Of a DNA stretch of 64,000 bases, positions 1 through 8,079 are shown one piece after another. The notes under the pieces were generated by a model. That model searched no databases, was not told the DNA's origin, and saw only the letters and a list, made by a program, of their open reading frames with translations. The stretch covers positions 124,001 through 188,000 of the forward strand of contig NZ_JASHKA010000007.1 of the NCBI RefSeq assembly GCF_030732845.1, read 5' to 3'. A program made the translations under genes and the position numbers. The first letter of the stretch is position 1. Every line of letters begins with the position of its first letter. Origin of the DNA: Roseibium sp. MMSF_3544 (GTDB lineage: Bacteria > Pseudomonadota > Alphaproteobacteria > Rhizobiales > Stappiaceae).

Positions 1-851
1 TCGAACTCGTGGTTGCCGAGTGCGATGGCCTGGACGCCCAGTTCATTCTGGATCTGGATGTCCGCAATGCCTTGGGAGCCAAAAACGGCCTCGGACGCAT
101 CAAAGAAAAGACCTGGGATAATCGCGTCGCCGGAACTGAGTGTCAGAGTGTTGTCAGCTATGCCATCGTTGCCAAGGTCTTCTGCGCGCAGGGCGTTCAG
201 GACACCAGACAGATTGTCGATATTGTCGATCGTCGCGGCATTTGCCTCCTGATCGGCAAAGTGAAGCAGCTCAAGTGTGAAGACTTCAGGATCAAGGCTG
301 ATCGCTTCGTCCTTGAACTGAAGAAATTCGACATTGACGTAGGTATCGGTTCCTTCCCTGTTGCCCTCACGCAAGTCTGTGACCGTGCCGGCATCGAAAT
401 CGATCTCGTAATATTTACGTTCACCCGAGAAAATCAGGGTGTCGATTCCAGCACCGCCATTCGCGTAATCATCGCCTCGACCTCCCTTGATATTGTCGTC
501 TCCCCGGTTGCCGAAGATGATGTCATTGCCACGCCGCCCGTGAATGTCGTCGTTGCCGCCGAGGCCGAAAATGATGTTGCCCAGCGCGTTGCCCTTGATG
601 TTGTCTTCGCCCGGCGTGCCGATGATCAAGCGCCCGAACCCAAAGCCGAACCCAAAGCCGTAGTCGTCTGGCGACCAACCGAAAAGTGAAGAGAGCCCGC
701 CGTCGAGGCTGTATTTTGAAAACTGGTATCCCCTCAGATTGGCGCTGAAGTTTTCCAGAGCACCGTCCATCATCAGATTGTGACGCTGAACGACATCAAG
801 ACCGTCCGTTTCGACAACCGGCTCGAACCTGGACCCGTACTGAAAACCCAT
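1..851 (-). CDS. RTX-repeat bifunctional metallophosphatase/5'-nucleotidase-like protein (partial)
   Basis: The gene reads leftward from an ATG at 851 and is cut by the window edge, so only the first ~283 residues are visible. Upstream of the ATG is a GAGGGAC ribosome site. From about residue 75, after a run of alternating GF residues, come several Ca2+-binding RTX nonapeptides of the GGxGxDxxx type (GNDDIHGRRGNDIIFGNRGD and following). From about residue 210 the protein shows the start of a calcineurin-like phosphoesterase domain: SSGDAIIPGLFF, followed by the metal-binding GNHEFD at the edge. No N-terminal signal peptide is evident, as expected for RTX proteins exported by type I secretion. 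The family hydrolyses nucleotides or phosphate esters outside the cell. The RTX block here is N-terminal, and further repeats may lie beyond the window. Identification is firm for both domain types; substrate and total length are unknown. Confidence 0.85.
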   Translation of the reverse strand, partial: MGFQYGSRFEPVVETDGLDVVQRHNLMMDGALENFSANLRGYQFSKYSLDGGLSSLFGWSPDDYGFGFGFGFGRLIIGTPGEDNIKGNALGNIIFGLGGNDDIHGRRGNDIIFGNRGDDNIKGGRGDDYANGGAGIDTLIFSGERKYYEIDFDAGTVTDLREGNREGTDTYVNVEFLQFKDEAISLDPEVFTLELLHFADQEANAATIDNIDNLSGVLNALRAEDLGNDGIADNTLTLSSGDAIIPGLFFDASEAVFGSQGIADIQIQNELGVQAIALGNHEF

Positions 852-1240
852 AATTGTCCCTCACTTTTACTTAAGGCGTTGACCAATCGTGAGCGGAACT
901 TCAGCATTTGTGTTGAGAAGCTTTGCCGAAATGGCAATTAATTGACTGTAAGCTTTCAATATTACTTAAGTGCCGCCTGTAAATGCATAGGGAGGCGGTG
1001 GTATCAGTGTTTTTTGACGAATTAATGAATGGTTAAAATTTAGTTAATGCAGTAAAAATACAGATTAATATTTATACCTAGGCAGCGAAATACTTTTCGC
1101 TTTGCCTGAAAGAGGTTGGTGAATTCAGGGAATTTATCAGGTTAAAAGTTTACGCTCTGCAGCCAGGGTGATCGATTTAGTCCCGATGAAAATGCCCTAT
1201 CGTATCTCAAGGGTGCATCCGGGCGGGCTCAGGTCAGCGC
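852..1240. other. Intergenic region, no gene seen
   Basis: This is an A/T-rich stretch between the RTX gene start and the terminator of the next leftward gene. I found no supported reading frame or RNA gene. The part nearest 851 must hold the promoter of the leftward RTX gene. Around 1020-1080 the sequence is especially rich in TTAA/TTAAT runs. Confidence 0.5.
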
Positions 1241-1272
1241 AAAGAAGAAAGGCCACGCTTGCCGGCGTGGCC
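1241..1272 (-). terminator. Rho-independent terminator of the small secreted protein gene
   Basis: A perfect 8-bp stem (GGCCACGC at 1251-1258, GCGTGGCC at 1265-1272) with a 6-base loop. On the minus strand it is followed by a T-rich run (TTTCTTCTTT). It lies about 40 bp past the stop codon at 1314. Confidence 0.8.
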
Positions 1273-1313
1273 CTTTCCTGGTGGTTTTTCCTGACGCGCC
1301 AGCGTCAAGCCTG

Positions 1314-1616
1314 TTACCTGCCGCTCAGCACGCGTGCGTTGTCAGCCTGCAGCTTGCGGACCGGAACCGGCTCGCTGCCGTTGAGGTCGCCATAGGCCTG
1401 ATCCGGGAAATCAGCATAGGCAGCAGCGTTGTTGTTGGTGTTGATGCGAACGGTGTTACCGCTTGAGGAAATCTGACGGCTGGTGAAGACCGGCTCATCA
1501 CCGGAAGCGTCACCGAAGACACCGCCAAGGTCGATTGCGTGTGCCGAGCCAACAAATGCTCCGGATACGAAGACAGCGGCCAGAAGGGAAGAGACGAGTT
1601 TCTTTTGAGTACGCAT
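1314..1616 (-). CDS. Small secreted protein of unknown function
   Basis: A 100-residue product with a clear Sec signal peptide: basic start MRTQKK, a hydrophobic stretch of about 15 residues, then a GSAHA cleavage site near residue 27. The mature part is about 73 residues, rich in Asn, Asp, Ser and Ala, with no Cys and no motif that I recognise. An AAGGAG site sits 8 bases before the ATG, and a strong terminator follows the gene, so it looks like a well-expressed single-gene unit. The upstream region (1617-2133) is long and carries CRP/FNR-like palindromes, which may regulate it. No function can be assigned. Confidence 0.75.
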   Translation of the reverse strand: MRTQKKLVSSLLAAVFVSGAFVGSAHAIDLGGVFGDASGDEPVFTSRQISSSGNTVRINTNNNAAAYADFPDQAYGDLNGSEPVPVRKLQADNARVLSGR

Positions 1617-1793
1617 GGATCAAGCTCCTTGTGGAAATGCTTTCAGTTGGTTCGATGCTTTACCGTGGTTCCGGTGTCTGCATCGCTTTCACAAAAGAAG
1701 AACGTCTCTCCTCGTATTTGGTTCCGAAATTTTTTAAAATTATTTTTCCTATATTATAATGAGTCACGCTTCTATGGAGTTTATTTTTAATAG

Positions 1794-1837
1794 AATTGAT
1801 TTTATGATCAATTATATTATGTGTGATCTATATCACT
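1794..1837. promoter_or_regulatory. Two CRP/FNR-like palindromes
   Basis: Within the 517-bp gene-free stretch 1617-2133, positions 1794-1813 form a perfect 7-bp inverted repeat (AATTGAT, 6 bases, ATCAATT). Positions 1822-1837 read TGTGA, 6 bases, TCACT, which is close to the CRP consensus TGTGA-N6-TCACA. They lie 180-220 bp upstream of the leftward gene at 1616 and ~300 bp upstream of the rightward sigma factor. This is suggestive of a global regulator of the CRP/FNR superfamily. Nothing else was recognised in this gap. Confidence 0.35.
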
Positions 1838-2133
1838 CTTCACTTTTTACTTGATAATGCTTCAGTCTCCGAAAGGCTGGCCTGTCCGGTGACCGTTCGA
1901 AGCCCGGATTGGAAAAGTGTGTTCGCGGCCCTCGGAAATTTGTCTTTCAAATCCTGCTGTTAGAGATCTTGGTTTTTTCTTGATCACTTCAAGTAACATC
2001 TTTGTAAACTAAGCTGTGAAGGGCTTTTCTGTTTTCAGATGTCAACTCGCGATGAACTTGCGTTGAGGTCTATAAATATTTTTTCAGTAATCATTACATC
2101 CGGGTCATCGAGACAGCCGCAAGGGAGGGCTAA

Positions 2134-2613
2134 ATGACCCGCTTTCAAGACAGCTTCACTCAAGACCTTCAAGCCGAAATTCCACACATCTGGCGGTTCG
2201 CCAGATCCATCGCTGCGACTAGAGAGGCAGCCGATGATCTGGTGCAGACAGCGCTGGAACGCGCATTACGCAACAAAGACCAATATGTGCGTGGAACGAA
2301 GCTGCGCAGTTGGCTGTTCGCTATCGTTCGTAATGCCCAACTGGACGAATACCGCAAAAGCGAGCGCCGCGGTGATCATGTGCCGATCGAGGAATGGTAT
2401 CACGAAGCCCAGTTTGCCCCGGCGCAAGAAAAATATGTTGAGCTGGGCGATGTGGCCAAGAGCATCGAAGGCCTGCGTCCGGAAGAGCGCGATGTCCTGG
2501 AGTTGTGCGTGTTTTCCGGCCTGTCACATGACCAGATCGCCACGCAAATGGGCGTCGCTGTCGGAACAGTGAAGAGCCGCCTCTCCAGAGCGCGCCAGGC
2601 CTTGGCGGCTTAG
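2134..2613 (+). CDS. ECF-type sigma-70 family RNA polymerase sigma factor
   Basis: A 159-residue protein with the two-domain ECF layout. Sigma region 2 lies at about residues 12-80 (IWRFARSIAATREAADDLVQ and LRSWLFAIVRNAQLDEYR). Region 4 is a C-terminal HTH at about 108-157 (LRPEERDVLELCVFSGLSHD, then QMGVAVGTVKSRLSRARQAL). The start has a good AAGGGAGGG site 6 bases upstream. It directs RNA polymerase to a specific, usually stress-induced, promoter set. No anti-sigma factor, NepR or PhyR gene lies next to it, so its control is not visible. The stop TAG coincides exactly with the left junction of the MITE at 2613; the predicted empty site also reads TAG, so the protein is probably not truncated by the insertion. 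Confidence 0.9.
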   Translation: MTRFQDSFTQDLQAEIPHIWRFARSIAATREAADDLVQTALERALRNKDQYVRGTKLRSWLFAIVRNAQLDEYRKSERRGDHVPIEEWYHEAQFAPAQEKYVELGDVAKSIEGLRPEERDVLELCVFSGLSHDQIATQMGVAVGTVKSRLSRARQALAA

Positions 2614-2876
2614 GGTACGGACTCATAAATGAAGCCGATTTAGCGGCAGAAATGGCGAAATCACGCAAGGAAGCGTGTGAAGAGCGGGCTTTATGCCCGG
2701 TCAAGCGCGTTGACGCTGCGAGGTGAAGCCATTTTGCCGTCCTTCGGATTTGGCCGTTTTGGCCATCTGCTTCGTCGCGAAAGACTTGAAAATGAACCAC
2801 ATTTCCTGCGCTTTCCCTCCTTTCATCTGGTCAAAACGATCCAAACCAAATCGACTTCATTTATGGGTCCGTACCC
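2613..2876. mobile_element. MITE-like element with 29-bp terminal inverted repeats
   Basis: The left end 2613-2641 (starting GGGTACGGACTCATAAATGA) and the right end 2848-2876 are inverted copies that match at 27 of 29 positions. A TA dinucleotide sits immediately outside both ends (2611-2612 and 2877-2878), as expected for a TA target duplication. The 264-bp interior holds no convincing gene, so the element is non-autonomous. TA targets and this end structure fit the IS5/IS630-type mobilised elements, but the parent IS is not in this window. It fills most of the 313-bp gap between the convergent sigma factor and GST genes. Confidence 0.8.
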
Positions 2877-2926
2877 TAGGGCCGTATCCTAGACTTTGAA
2901 CTTGCAGATGCCAAAAAGCGGCTGTC

Positions 2927-3739
2927 TCAGCCGCTCAAACTGCCGAATGCGGTGATATCGGTCCCCTCTGAGCGGCGTTCGCGTGTGTACGCCGCAAATG
3001 CACCAGCAGCGTGTTCATTCTGCCAGGCCAGAAGGGCGTCCTTGTAACTTGGCCGCGCTGCAATCCGTTCAAACCAGGATTGCAAATGGGGTGTTCGCTC
3101 GAACGGCCAGCCCATAAGGTCAAAACGGTGAACGTTCGGCATCCAGGCAACATCGGCAAGAGAGAACGTATCGCCGGTCAGGAAAAGCCGCCCGTCAGAC
3201 AACAGGTTGTCCAGTTTCCGGAAGGCATCGTCGGTTCGCGTTACGGCAGCATCTACGCGTGATTTTTCAAAGCCGACCTTAAAGTCACGGCGGAACTGTT
3301 TGAGCCACTCGTTCTGATGGTTTTCCTGGAATGCGTCGAAACTCTCTTCCGAACCGCGCTCGACACCTCTGAACAGGAATTCGTGGGTCGCAAGTTTCAG
3401 ATCGAGCTGAGCTTCGTCGGCAAGCTTCAACAAATCGGGTGATGCAGATCCGGCGAGGTCAGACGCCGGCCCGGCAATCTGCTGTATTATGTCGACGCTT
3501 TCGATGAAAAGGTGTCCGTCGTCGACAAATGCCGGAACCAGCCCATTCGGGTGGATCGCCTGGTAGGCGGGGGACGCATGCTCGTCCTTGGCAAGGTCGA
3601 CGAGGTGCGAGGTGTAGTCCTTGCCCGTTTCCGCGAGCACGATGCGAACCCGCTGTGAACAGCTCGACATCGGCGCATGCCACAAATGAAGGCCTTCAAG
3701 ATCCTTCAAGCTCGGGTCTCGCGGTTCGATTTCCGGCAT
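2927..3739 (-). CDS. Glutathione S-transferase family protein
   Basis: A 270-residue protein. The thioredoxin-like GST N-domain spans about residues 15-95: HLWHAPMSSCSQRVRIVLAE carries the Ser/Cys active-site region, and NGLVPAFVDDGHLFIESVDI holds the cis-Pro and the ES glutathione-binding motif. The all-helical C-domain follows (LTGDTFSLADVAWMPNVHRF). It is somewhat longer than a typical ~210-residue GST. A GGAAGGAGCC ribosome site precedes the ATG. It is the last gene of the leftward catabolic operon, 25 bp behind the BKACE gene, which suggests a role in that pathway, perhaps glutathione-dependent isomerisation or ether/thioether cleavage. That role is inferred only from position; detoxification is the alternative. 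Confidence 0.88.
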   Translation of the reverse strand: MPEIEPRDPSLKDLEGLHLWHAPMSSCSQRVRIVLAETGKDYTSHLVDLAKDEHASPAYQAIHPNGLVPAFVDDGHLFIESVDIIQQIAGPASDLAGSASPDLLKLADEAQLDLKLATHEFLFRGVERGSEESFDAFQENHQNEWLKQFRRDFKVGFEKSRVDAAVTRTDDAFRKLDNLLSDGRLFLTGDTFSLADVAWMPNVHRFDLMGWPFERTPHLQSWFERIAARPSYKDALLAWQNEHAAGAFAAYTRERRSEGTDITAFGSLSG

Positions 3740-3764
3740 GTCGCCTGGCTCCTTCCAATGTACC

Positions 3765-4703
3765 TCAGAAAGCGACGCGGTCGCCGCCCTTTAGGTCGAG
3801 CATTTCACGGGCCTCGTCCGGTGTCGCGACTTCGCAGCCGAGGTCTTCGACGATACGCCGGATCTTAGTGACCTGCTCCGCATTCGATTTGGCCAGTTGA
3901 CCGCGCGCGATCATAAGACTGTCTTCCAGGCCGACGCGCAAGTTGCCGCCCATCTGGCTTGCTGTCGTTGCAAACGGCATCTGTGCACCGCCAGCCCCCA
4001 GAACCGACCACTGATAATCGTCACCAAAGAGCCTGTCGGCCGTGCGTTTCATGAAGATGAGATTGTCGATATCGGGACCGATGCCGCCGAGAATGCCGAA
4101 AATGAACTGGATGAAGACCGGTGGTTTGAAGAGGCCGGCGTCCATGCAGAATTTCAGATTGTAGAGATGACCGACGTCGTAGCATTCGTGCTCGAACTTG
4201 ACGCCGTGCGTGCCCCCAAGCTCAGTCGCGACATAACGGATGTCGGCAAATGTGTTCCTGAAAATATACCCTTCCGAATTCCGGATATAGGCTTCTTCCC
4301 AGTCATATTTGAAGTCCTGGATGCGGTCGGCGAGCGGGTGGAACGAGAAGTTCATGGATCCCATGTTGAGCGAGCACATTTCAGGCGATGCCCATTTGGC
4401 CGGGGCGATCCGCTCTTCCATGGTGTTGACCAGGCTGCCGCCGGTGGAGACGTTGACGACCGCATCCGTGGCCTGCTTGATCACGGGAAGAAAGGCCTTG
4501 AAATGCTCCGGTGCGATCGAGACGGACCCGTTTTCCGGGTTGCGGGCGTGGAGGTGGAGGATGGAGGCGCCGGCCTTGGCCGCCTCGATCGCCTGGTCTG
4601 AAATGTCTTCGGCGGTGAAGGGGAGGGCGTCCGACATGGTCGGCGTGTGGATCGCGCCGGTGATTGCGCAGGTGATGATCGTTTTTTTGCGTTTGCGAGC
4701 CAA
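3765..4703 (-). CDS. BKACE-family beta-keto acid cleavage enzyme (DUF849)
   Basis: A 312-residue TIM-barrel protein. The family condenses a beta-keto acid with acetyl-CoA and splits it into acetoacetate plus a new CoA ester, using a Zn2+ ion. The Zn-binding HLHAR motif is near residue 50, a second His/Glu cluster (FEHECYDVGHLY) is near residue 170, and the family opening KKTIITCAITGA is present. The start is TTG at 4703: an AGGAGGCGACC ribosome site lies just upstream and no better ATG exists. It follows livM by 9 bp in one operon. Together with the upstream hydroxy-acid dehydrogenase this suggests oxidation of a beta-hydroxy acid to a beta-keto acid and then cleavage. The substrate is unknown. 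The window holds a second BKACE at 56970. Confidence 0.88.
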   Translation of the reverse strand: MARKRKKTIITCAITGAIHTPTMSDALPFTAEDISDQAIEAAKAGASILHLHARNPENGSVSIAPEHFKAFLPVIKQATDAVVNVSTGGSLVNTMEERIAPAKWASPEMCSLNMGSMNFSFHPLADRIQDFKYDWEEAYIRNSEGYIFRNTFADIRYVATELGGTHGVKFEHECYDVGHLYNLKFCMDAGLFKPPVFIQFIFGILGGIGPDIDNLIFMKRTADRLFGDDYQWSVLGAGGAQMPFATTASQMGGNLRVGLEDSLMIARGQLAKSNAEQVTKIRRIVEDLGCEVATPDEAREMLDLKGGDRVAF

Positions 4704-4712
4704 GGTCGCCTC

Positions 4713-5726
4713 CTATTCTTTTTCGACCACCCGCCTCGACAGCGGGAAGATTTCGAGACCGGTTCTGTCCTTGACGAAGCCCCAGATGCCGCGCGGTGCC
4801 TTGAGCATGACGACGATTGCGACGAGGCCTAGTATCAGGAGATAGGTGGTGCCCAGGTCCGCCAGCGTTTCGCGCAAGAGAAAGAAAACGATGACGCCGA
4901 TGATCGGACCTTCCAGGGTGCCGATGCCGCCGATGACGACGATGAAAATCACGAACGCGGTCCAGTCGTTCACGCTGAAGGCCGCGTCCGGCGAGATGCG
5001 CAGTTTCTGAAGAAAGATCAGGGCTCCCGTCGAGGCGGTCAGCCCGGCGGTGACAACATAGACGATGAACTTGTGGCGCCAGATGTCGATGCCGAAGCTG
5101 TTGGAGGCGACTTCGCTGTCCCGGATGGCCGTCAGGGCGAGCCCGTTTCGGGATCTGAGCAGCAGGTAGATCACCGCGATGACCAGGATGGCCATGCCGA
5201 GCGCAAGCCAATACGTGGTTGCTTCACGCATCGAGCGGCTGGAAGCCATGGAGCGCACGATACCGACGGGAAGACTGGTTCCCGAACCGCCGCCCAGCGC
5301 CGAGACCTGCGCGAAGCTGAGGCGGAAGACTTCAGCAATGACCCAGGTTCCGATCGCGAAATAGGCGCCCCGCAGCCGAAATATCAGAACCGCGACCGGC
5401 ACGGCGACGATGGCTCCGAGAATGCCTGCGAGCGGAATCGCGGCAAGCGGCGACAATCCTGCAAAGATCGCAAGCGCGAAGAGCATGTAGCCGCCGAAAC
5501 CGACAAAGGCCTGCTGGCCGACGGAGACAAGCCCCGCGTAACCGGCCAGCAGGTTCCAGAGGCAGGCGAGCGACAGATAGAGGAATATCTCGCTCAGGAG
5601 GCGCATGTCTGCGCGGCCTGCCCACCAGGGCGCCGCAATGAGCGCGCCAAGGAACAATATGCCGATCACCGCGGCAATCCTGCTTGCCGGGGATGATCTG
5701 GAGATGGTGTAGGAAGCTGTTGTCAT
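4713..5726 (-). CDS. Branched-chain-type ABC transporter permease (LivM-like)
   Basis: A 337-residue inner-membrane protein with 8-10 hydrophobic segments and the LivM hallmark AGYAGLVSVGQQAFVGFGGY at about residues 63-82. The cytoplasmic EAA-like loop (RSRNGLALTAIRDSEVASNS) is near residues 195-215. It pairs with LivH to form the pore. Its ATG overlaps the livH stop as ATGA, indicating translational coupling. The Liv/HAAT family imports branched-chain amino acids but also aromatic acids, amides and other small carboxylates. Lying inside a catabolic operon, it probably imports that operon's substrate. The hydrophilic C-tail (GFVKDRTGLEIFPLSRRVVE) is unremarkable. Confidence 0.92.
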   Translation of the reverse strand: MTTASYTISRSSPASRIAAVIGILFLGALIAAPWWAGRADMRLLSEIFLYLSLACLWNLLAGYAGLVSVGQQAFVGFGGYMLFALAIFAGLSPLAAIPLAGILGAIVAVPVAVLIFRLRGAYFAIGTWVIAEVFRLSFAQVSALGGGSGTSLPVGIVRSMASSRSMREATTYWLALGMAILVIAVIYLLLRSRNGLALTAIRDSEVASNSFGIDIWRHKFIVYVVTAGLTASTGALIFLQKLRISPDAAFSVNDWTAFVIFIVVIGGIGTLEGPIIGVIVFFLLRETLADLGTTYLLILGLVAIVVMLKAPRGIWGFVKDRTGLEIFPLSRRVVEKE

Positions 5727-6589
5727 CAGTCGATCCGTGGAAAGAGGCCGCGCGGTTTCACAGCAAGTACGATCAGGAAGGCGATATGTCCGGCGAGCAA
5801 TTGCCAGCCCGGATTGATCTGGGCACCGATGTTCTGGCTGACACCCAGGATGATGCCGCCGATGAGCGTGCCCCAGAGATTCCCCAACCCGCCGATGATG
5901 ACGGCTTCAAAGCCGAAGATGAGGCGACCCGGGCCAATCGACGGATCGAAGCTGGTGCGAATGCCGAGGAACACGCCGGCGATGCCGACCACGGCAAGGG
6001 AAAGCGCCATGGCCAGTCCGAAGACATGGGCCTTGTTGAGCCCCATAAGCTGGGCAATGTCCTGTTTGTCCGATACGGCACGGAACGCCCGCCCGAGTGC
6101 GGACTGGTAGAAAATCCATTGAAGTCCCGCGATGACGGCAACGGAAACGGCGAACATCAACAGCGGCAGAACGCCGACATTAAGGTCACCGGGCAGCGCG
6201 ATACTGGCGGTTTCGATTGCACCGGCATTCATCTTCTGCGGATCTGCGCTGTAGATCTCCAGGAGGCCGTTCTGAATGATGATCGAAAGACCGAACGTCA
6301 CCAGAAGCGGCGGGAGGATGTCATCACCCAAGGTCTGATTGAGAATGCCGCGCTGGAGGAAGTAGCCGATAACGGCCATGAGGGGCACGACCAGAACCAG
6401 GGTCAGCATCGGATTGACACCGAGCGCGGTGGTTATGGACAGGGCCAGAAAGGCGGCCAGGACAATGAAGTCACCGTGGGCAATGTTGACCAGCCGCATG
6501 ACGCCGAAAATCAGCGACAGGCCAGCGGCAAACAGGGCATAGAGGCCACCCAGAAGCACACCTTGAACAATGGCGTTGATCCACTCCAT
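5726..6589 (-). CDS. Branched-chain-type ABC transporter permease (LivH-like)
   Basis: A 287-residue permease of the HAAT family. It opens with the typical GVLLGGLYALFAAGLSLIFG around residues 10-29, has the VNIAHGDFIVLAAFLALSI segment, and carries the cytoplasmic coupling loop GRAFRAVSDKQDIAQLMGLN. The start was set at ATG 6589 because the homologous family begins there and the longer frame upstream overlaps livF. It lies 1 bp behind livF and overlaps livM, so it is part of one polycistronic unit. It forms the second half of the transmembrane channel. Confidence 0.92.
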   Translation of the reverse strand: MEWINAIVQGVLLGGLYALFAAGLSLIFGVMRLVNIAHGDFIVLAAFLALSITTALGVNPMLTLVLVVPLMAVIGYFLQRGILNQTLGDDILPPLLVTFGLSIIIQNGLLEIYSADPQKMNAGAIETASIALPGDLNVGVLPLLMFAVSVAVIAGLQWIFYQSALGRAFRAVSDKQDIAQLMGLNKAHVFGLAMALSLAVVGIAGVFLGIRTSFDPSIGPGRLIFGFEAVIIGGLGNLWGTLIGGIILGVSQNIGAQINPGWQLLAGHIAFLIVLAVKPRGLFPRID

Positions 6590-6590
6590 G

Positions 6591-7295
6591 TTAGACTCCG
6601 AAATAGGCAGCGCTGATCTGCTCGCGGGTGAGTTCGTCGGAACGTCCCTCGAGCGAAATCCTGCCCTCCTGCATGCAATAAACCCTGCCTGCGACGCTGA
6701 GCGCCTTGGCAATGTCCTGTTCGACGATGACCGCGCTCATACCTTCGCCGATGATGCCCGGCAGCACTTCGTAGATCGATTTGATGATGATGGGAGCCAG
6801 GCCCAGGCTGATCTCGTCGAAGAGAATGAGTTCCGGGTTGGACATGAGCGCGCGGCCGATTGCGACCATCTGCTGCTGGCCACCTGATAACGCTGTTGCC
6901 TGAACGGCGCGGCGCTCCTTCAGGACGGGAAAGAGCTGAAATACCTTTTCCAGTTCCCACGGACCGTTGCGGCCCATCTGCCCGCCGATGATGAGATTTT
7001 CCTCAACGGAGAGCGACTGGAAGAGCTGCCGTCCTTCGGGAACCATCGCAATGCCCGTCTTGGCGACCTGGTCGGCCCTTAGGGCGCCAATCGGCGTGTT
7101 ACGAAAGGTCACCATGTCAGGCTTGTTGTTCAAAAGCCCGGTGATTGAGCGCATAAGCGTGGTCTTGCCAGCGCCATTGGCGCCGATGATGGCAATGACT
7201 TCACCTTTGTGAACTTCGATGTCGACACCGAAAAGCGCCTGGAAATCACCGTAGTGGGCGTCGAGCCGGTTGGTGGCAAGAAGCGTGTCAGGCAT
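6591..7295 (-). CDS. Branched-chain-type ABC transporter ATPase (LivF-like)
   Basis: A 234-residue ABC ATPase: Walker A GANGAGKTT near residue 37, signature LSGGQQQMVAIGRAL near residue 138, Walker B ELILFDEISLGLAP and the switch His region IVEQDIAKAL. The start at 7295 is favoured over the in-frame ATG at 7301, because the GGGGGTGG ribosome site has proper spacing only to 7295. It overlaps the end of livG by 8 bp, which supports co-translation. It powers import together with LivG. Confidence 0.92.
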   Translation of the reverse strand: MPDTLLATNRLDAHYGDFQALFGVDIEVHKGEVIAIIGANGAGKTTLMRSITGLLNNKPDMVTFRNTPIGALRADQVAKTGIAMVPEGRQLFQSLSVEENLIIGGQMGRNGPWELEKVFQLFPVLKERRAVQATALSGGQQQMVAIGRALMSNPELILFDEISLGLAPIIIKSIYEVLPGIIGEGMSAVIVEQDIAKALSVAGRVYCMQEGRISLEGRSDELTREQISAAYFGV

Positions 7296-8016
7296 CGGCA
7301 TCCACCCCCATGTAGATCTCTTGAACCTGGCGGCTTGCCATGGTTTCCTTCGGATCGCCCTCGGCGATCTTTCGACCGAAGTCGATAACGATGAGGCGAT
7401 CCACAACCGACAGCAGCGCGTGCACAATGTGTTCGATCCAGATGATCGAGATGCCGGTTTTCCGGATCGAATTGATGGACTCCACCAACGCGTGACATTC
7501 GTTTTCGGTCAGCCCGCCGGCGATCTCGTCGAGCAACAGGATTTGGGGCTGTGCGCAAAGCGCACGCGCAAGTTCCAGCCGCTTGCGGCCGAGCAGTGTG
7601 AGACTTCCCGAGACATCATTCGCCTTGTCGATCAGGCCAGTGAGTTCCAGCATTTCCAGGCAATGCTTGTCGGCCAGGGGCGCTGGCATCTTTGCGCCAT
7701 GTGTTGCTGCGACCAGGACGTTTTCAAAAACGGTCATGCCGGCAAATGGTTGCGGTATCTGGAAGGAGCGGGCAATGCCGAGACGGCATCTCCTTGCGGC
7801 CGAGTAACGGGTGATCTCTTCGCTGTTGAAAAATATTTGCCCCCGATCGGCCCTGACCGTTCCGGTGATCAGGTTGAACATGGACGTCTTTCCCGCGCCG
7901 TTGGGGCCGATGACACCAAGTGCTTCGCCGGACGCGAGCTGATAGGACAACTCGTCAGCAACCGTGATTGCACCGTAAGCCTTTGACAGGCCTTTTAATT
8001 CAAGAACAGGCGCCAT
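7288..8016 (-). CDS. Branched-chain-type ABC transporter ATPase (LivG-like)
   Basis: A 242-residue ATPase with Walker A GPNGAGKTSMFNLITG near residue 37, the LivG-specific RSFQIPQPFAGMTVFENVLV Q-loop region, a divergent signature segment (LLGRKRLELARAL) and Walker B LLLDEIAGGLTENE. It ends with the LivG-type C-tail (ASRQVQEIYMGVDADA). The ATG at 8016 is where the conserved domain begins; the frame stays open further upstream to 8052 without family resemblance. Gene order is SBP-livG-livF-livH-livM, complete for one importer. Confidence 0.92.
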   Translation of the reverse strand: MAPVLELKGLSKAYGAITVADELSYQLASGEALGVIGPNGAGKTSMFNLITGTVRADRGQIFFNSEEITRYSAARRCRLGIARSFQIPQPFAGMTVFENVLVAATHGAKMPAPLADKHCLEMLELTGLIDKANDVSGSLTLLGRKRLELARALCAQPQILLLDEIAGGLTENECHALVESINSIRKTGISIIWIEHIVHALLSVVDRLIVIDFGRKIAEGDPKETMASRQVQEIYMGVDADA

Positions 8017-8079
8017 GAATGTCTCGCAGACTCTATGCAGCTGATGACGCACGGCGCTGCCGCCGTGCGCCAGGGTTCA

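Noticed and set aside
9-689. Long rightward open frame over the RTX gene
   Set aside because: The leftward frame carries clear RTX repeats and a GNHEFD phosphoesterase motif; the rightward frame is its shadow.
2677-2892. 71-codon frame inside the MITE
   Set aside because: No family resemblance, no ribosome site, and it crosses the terminal inverted repeat.
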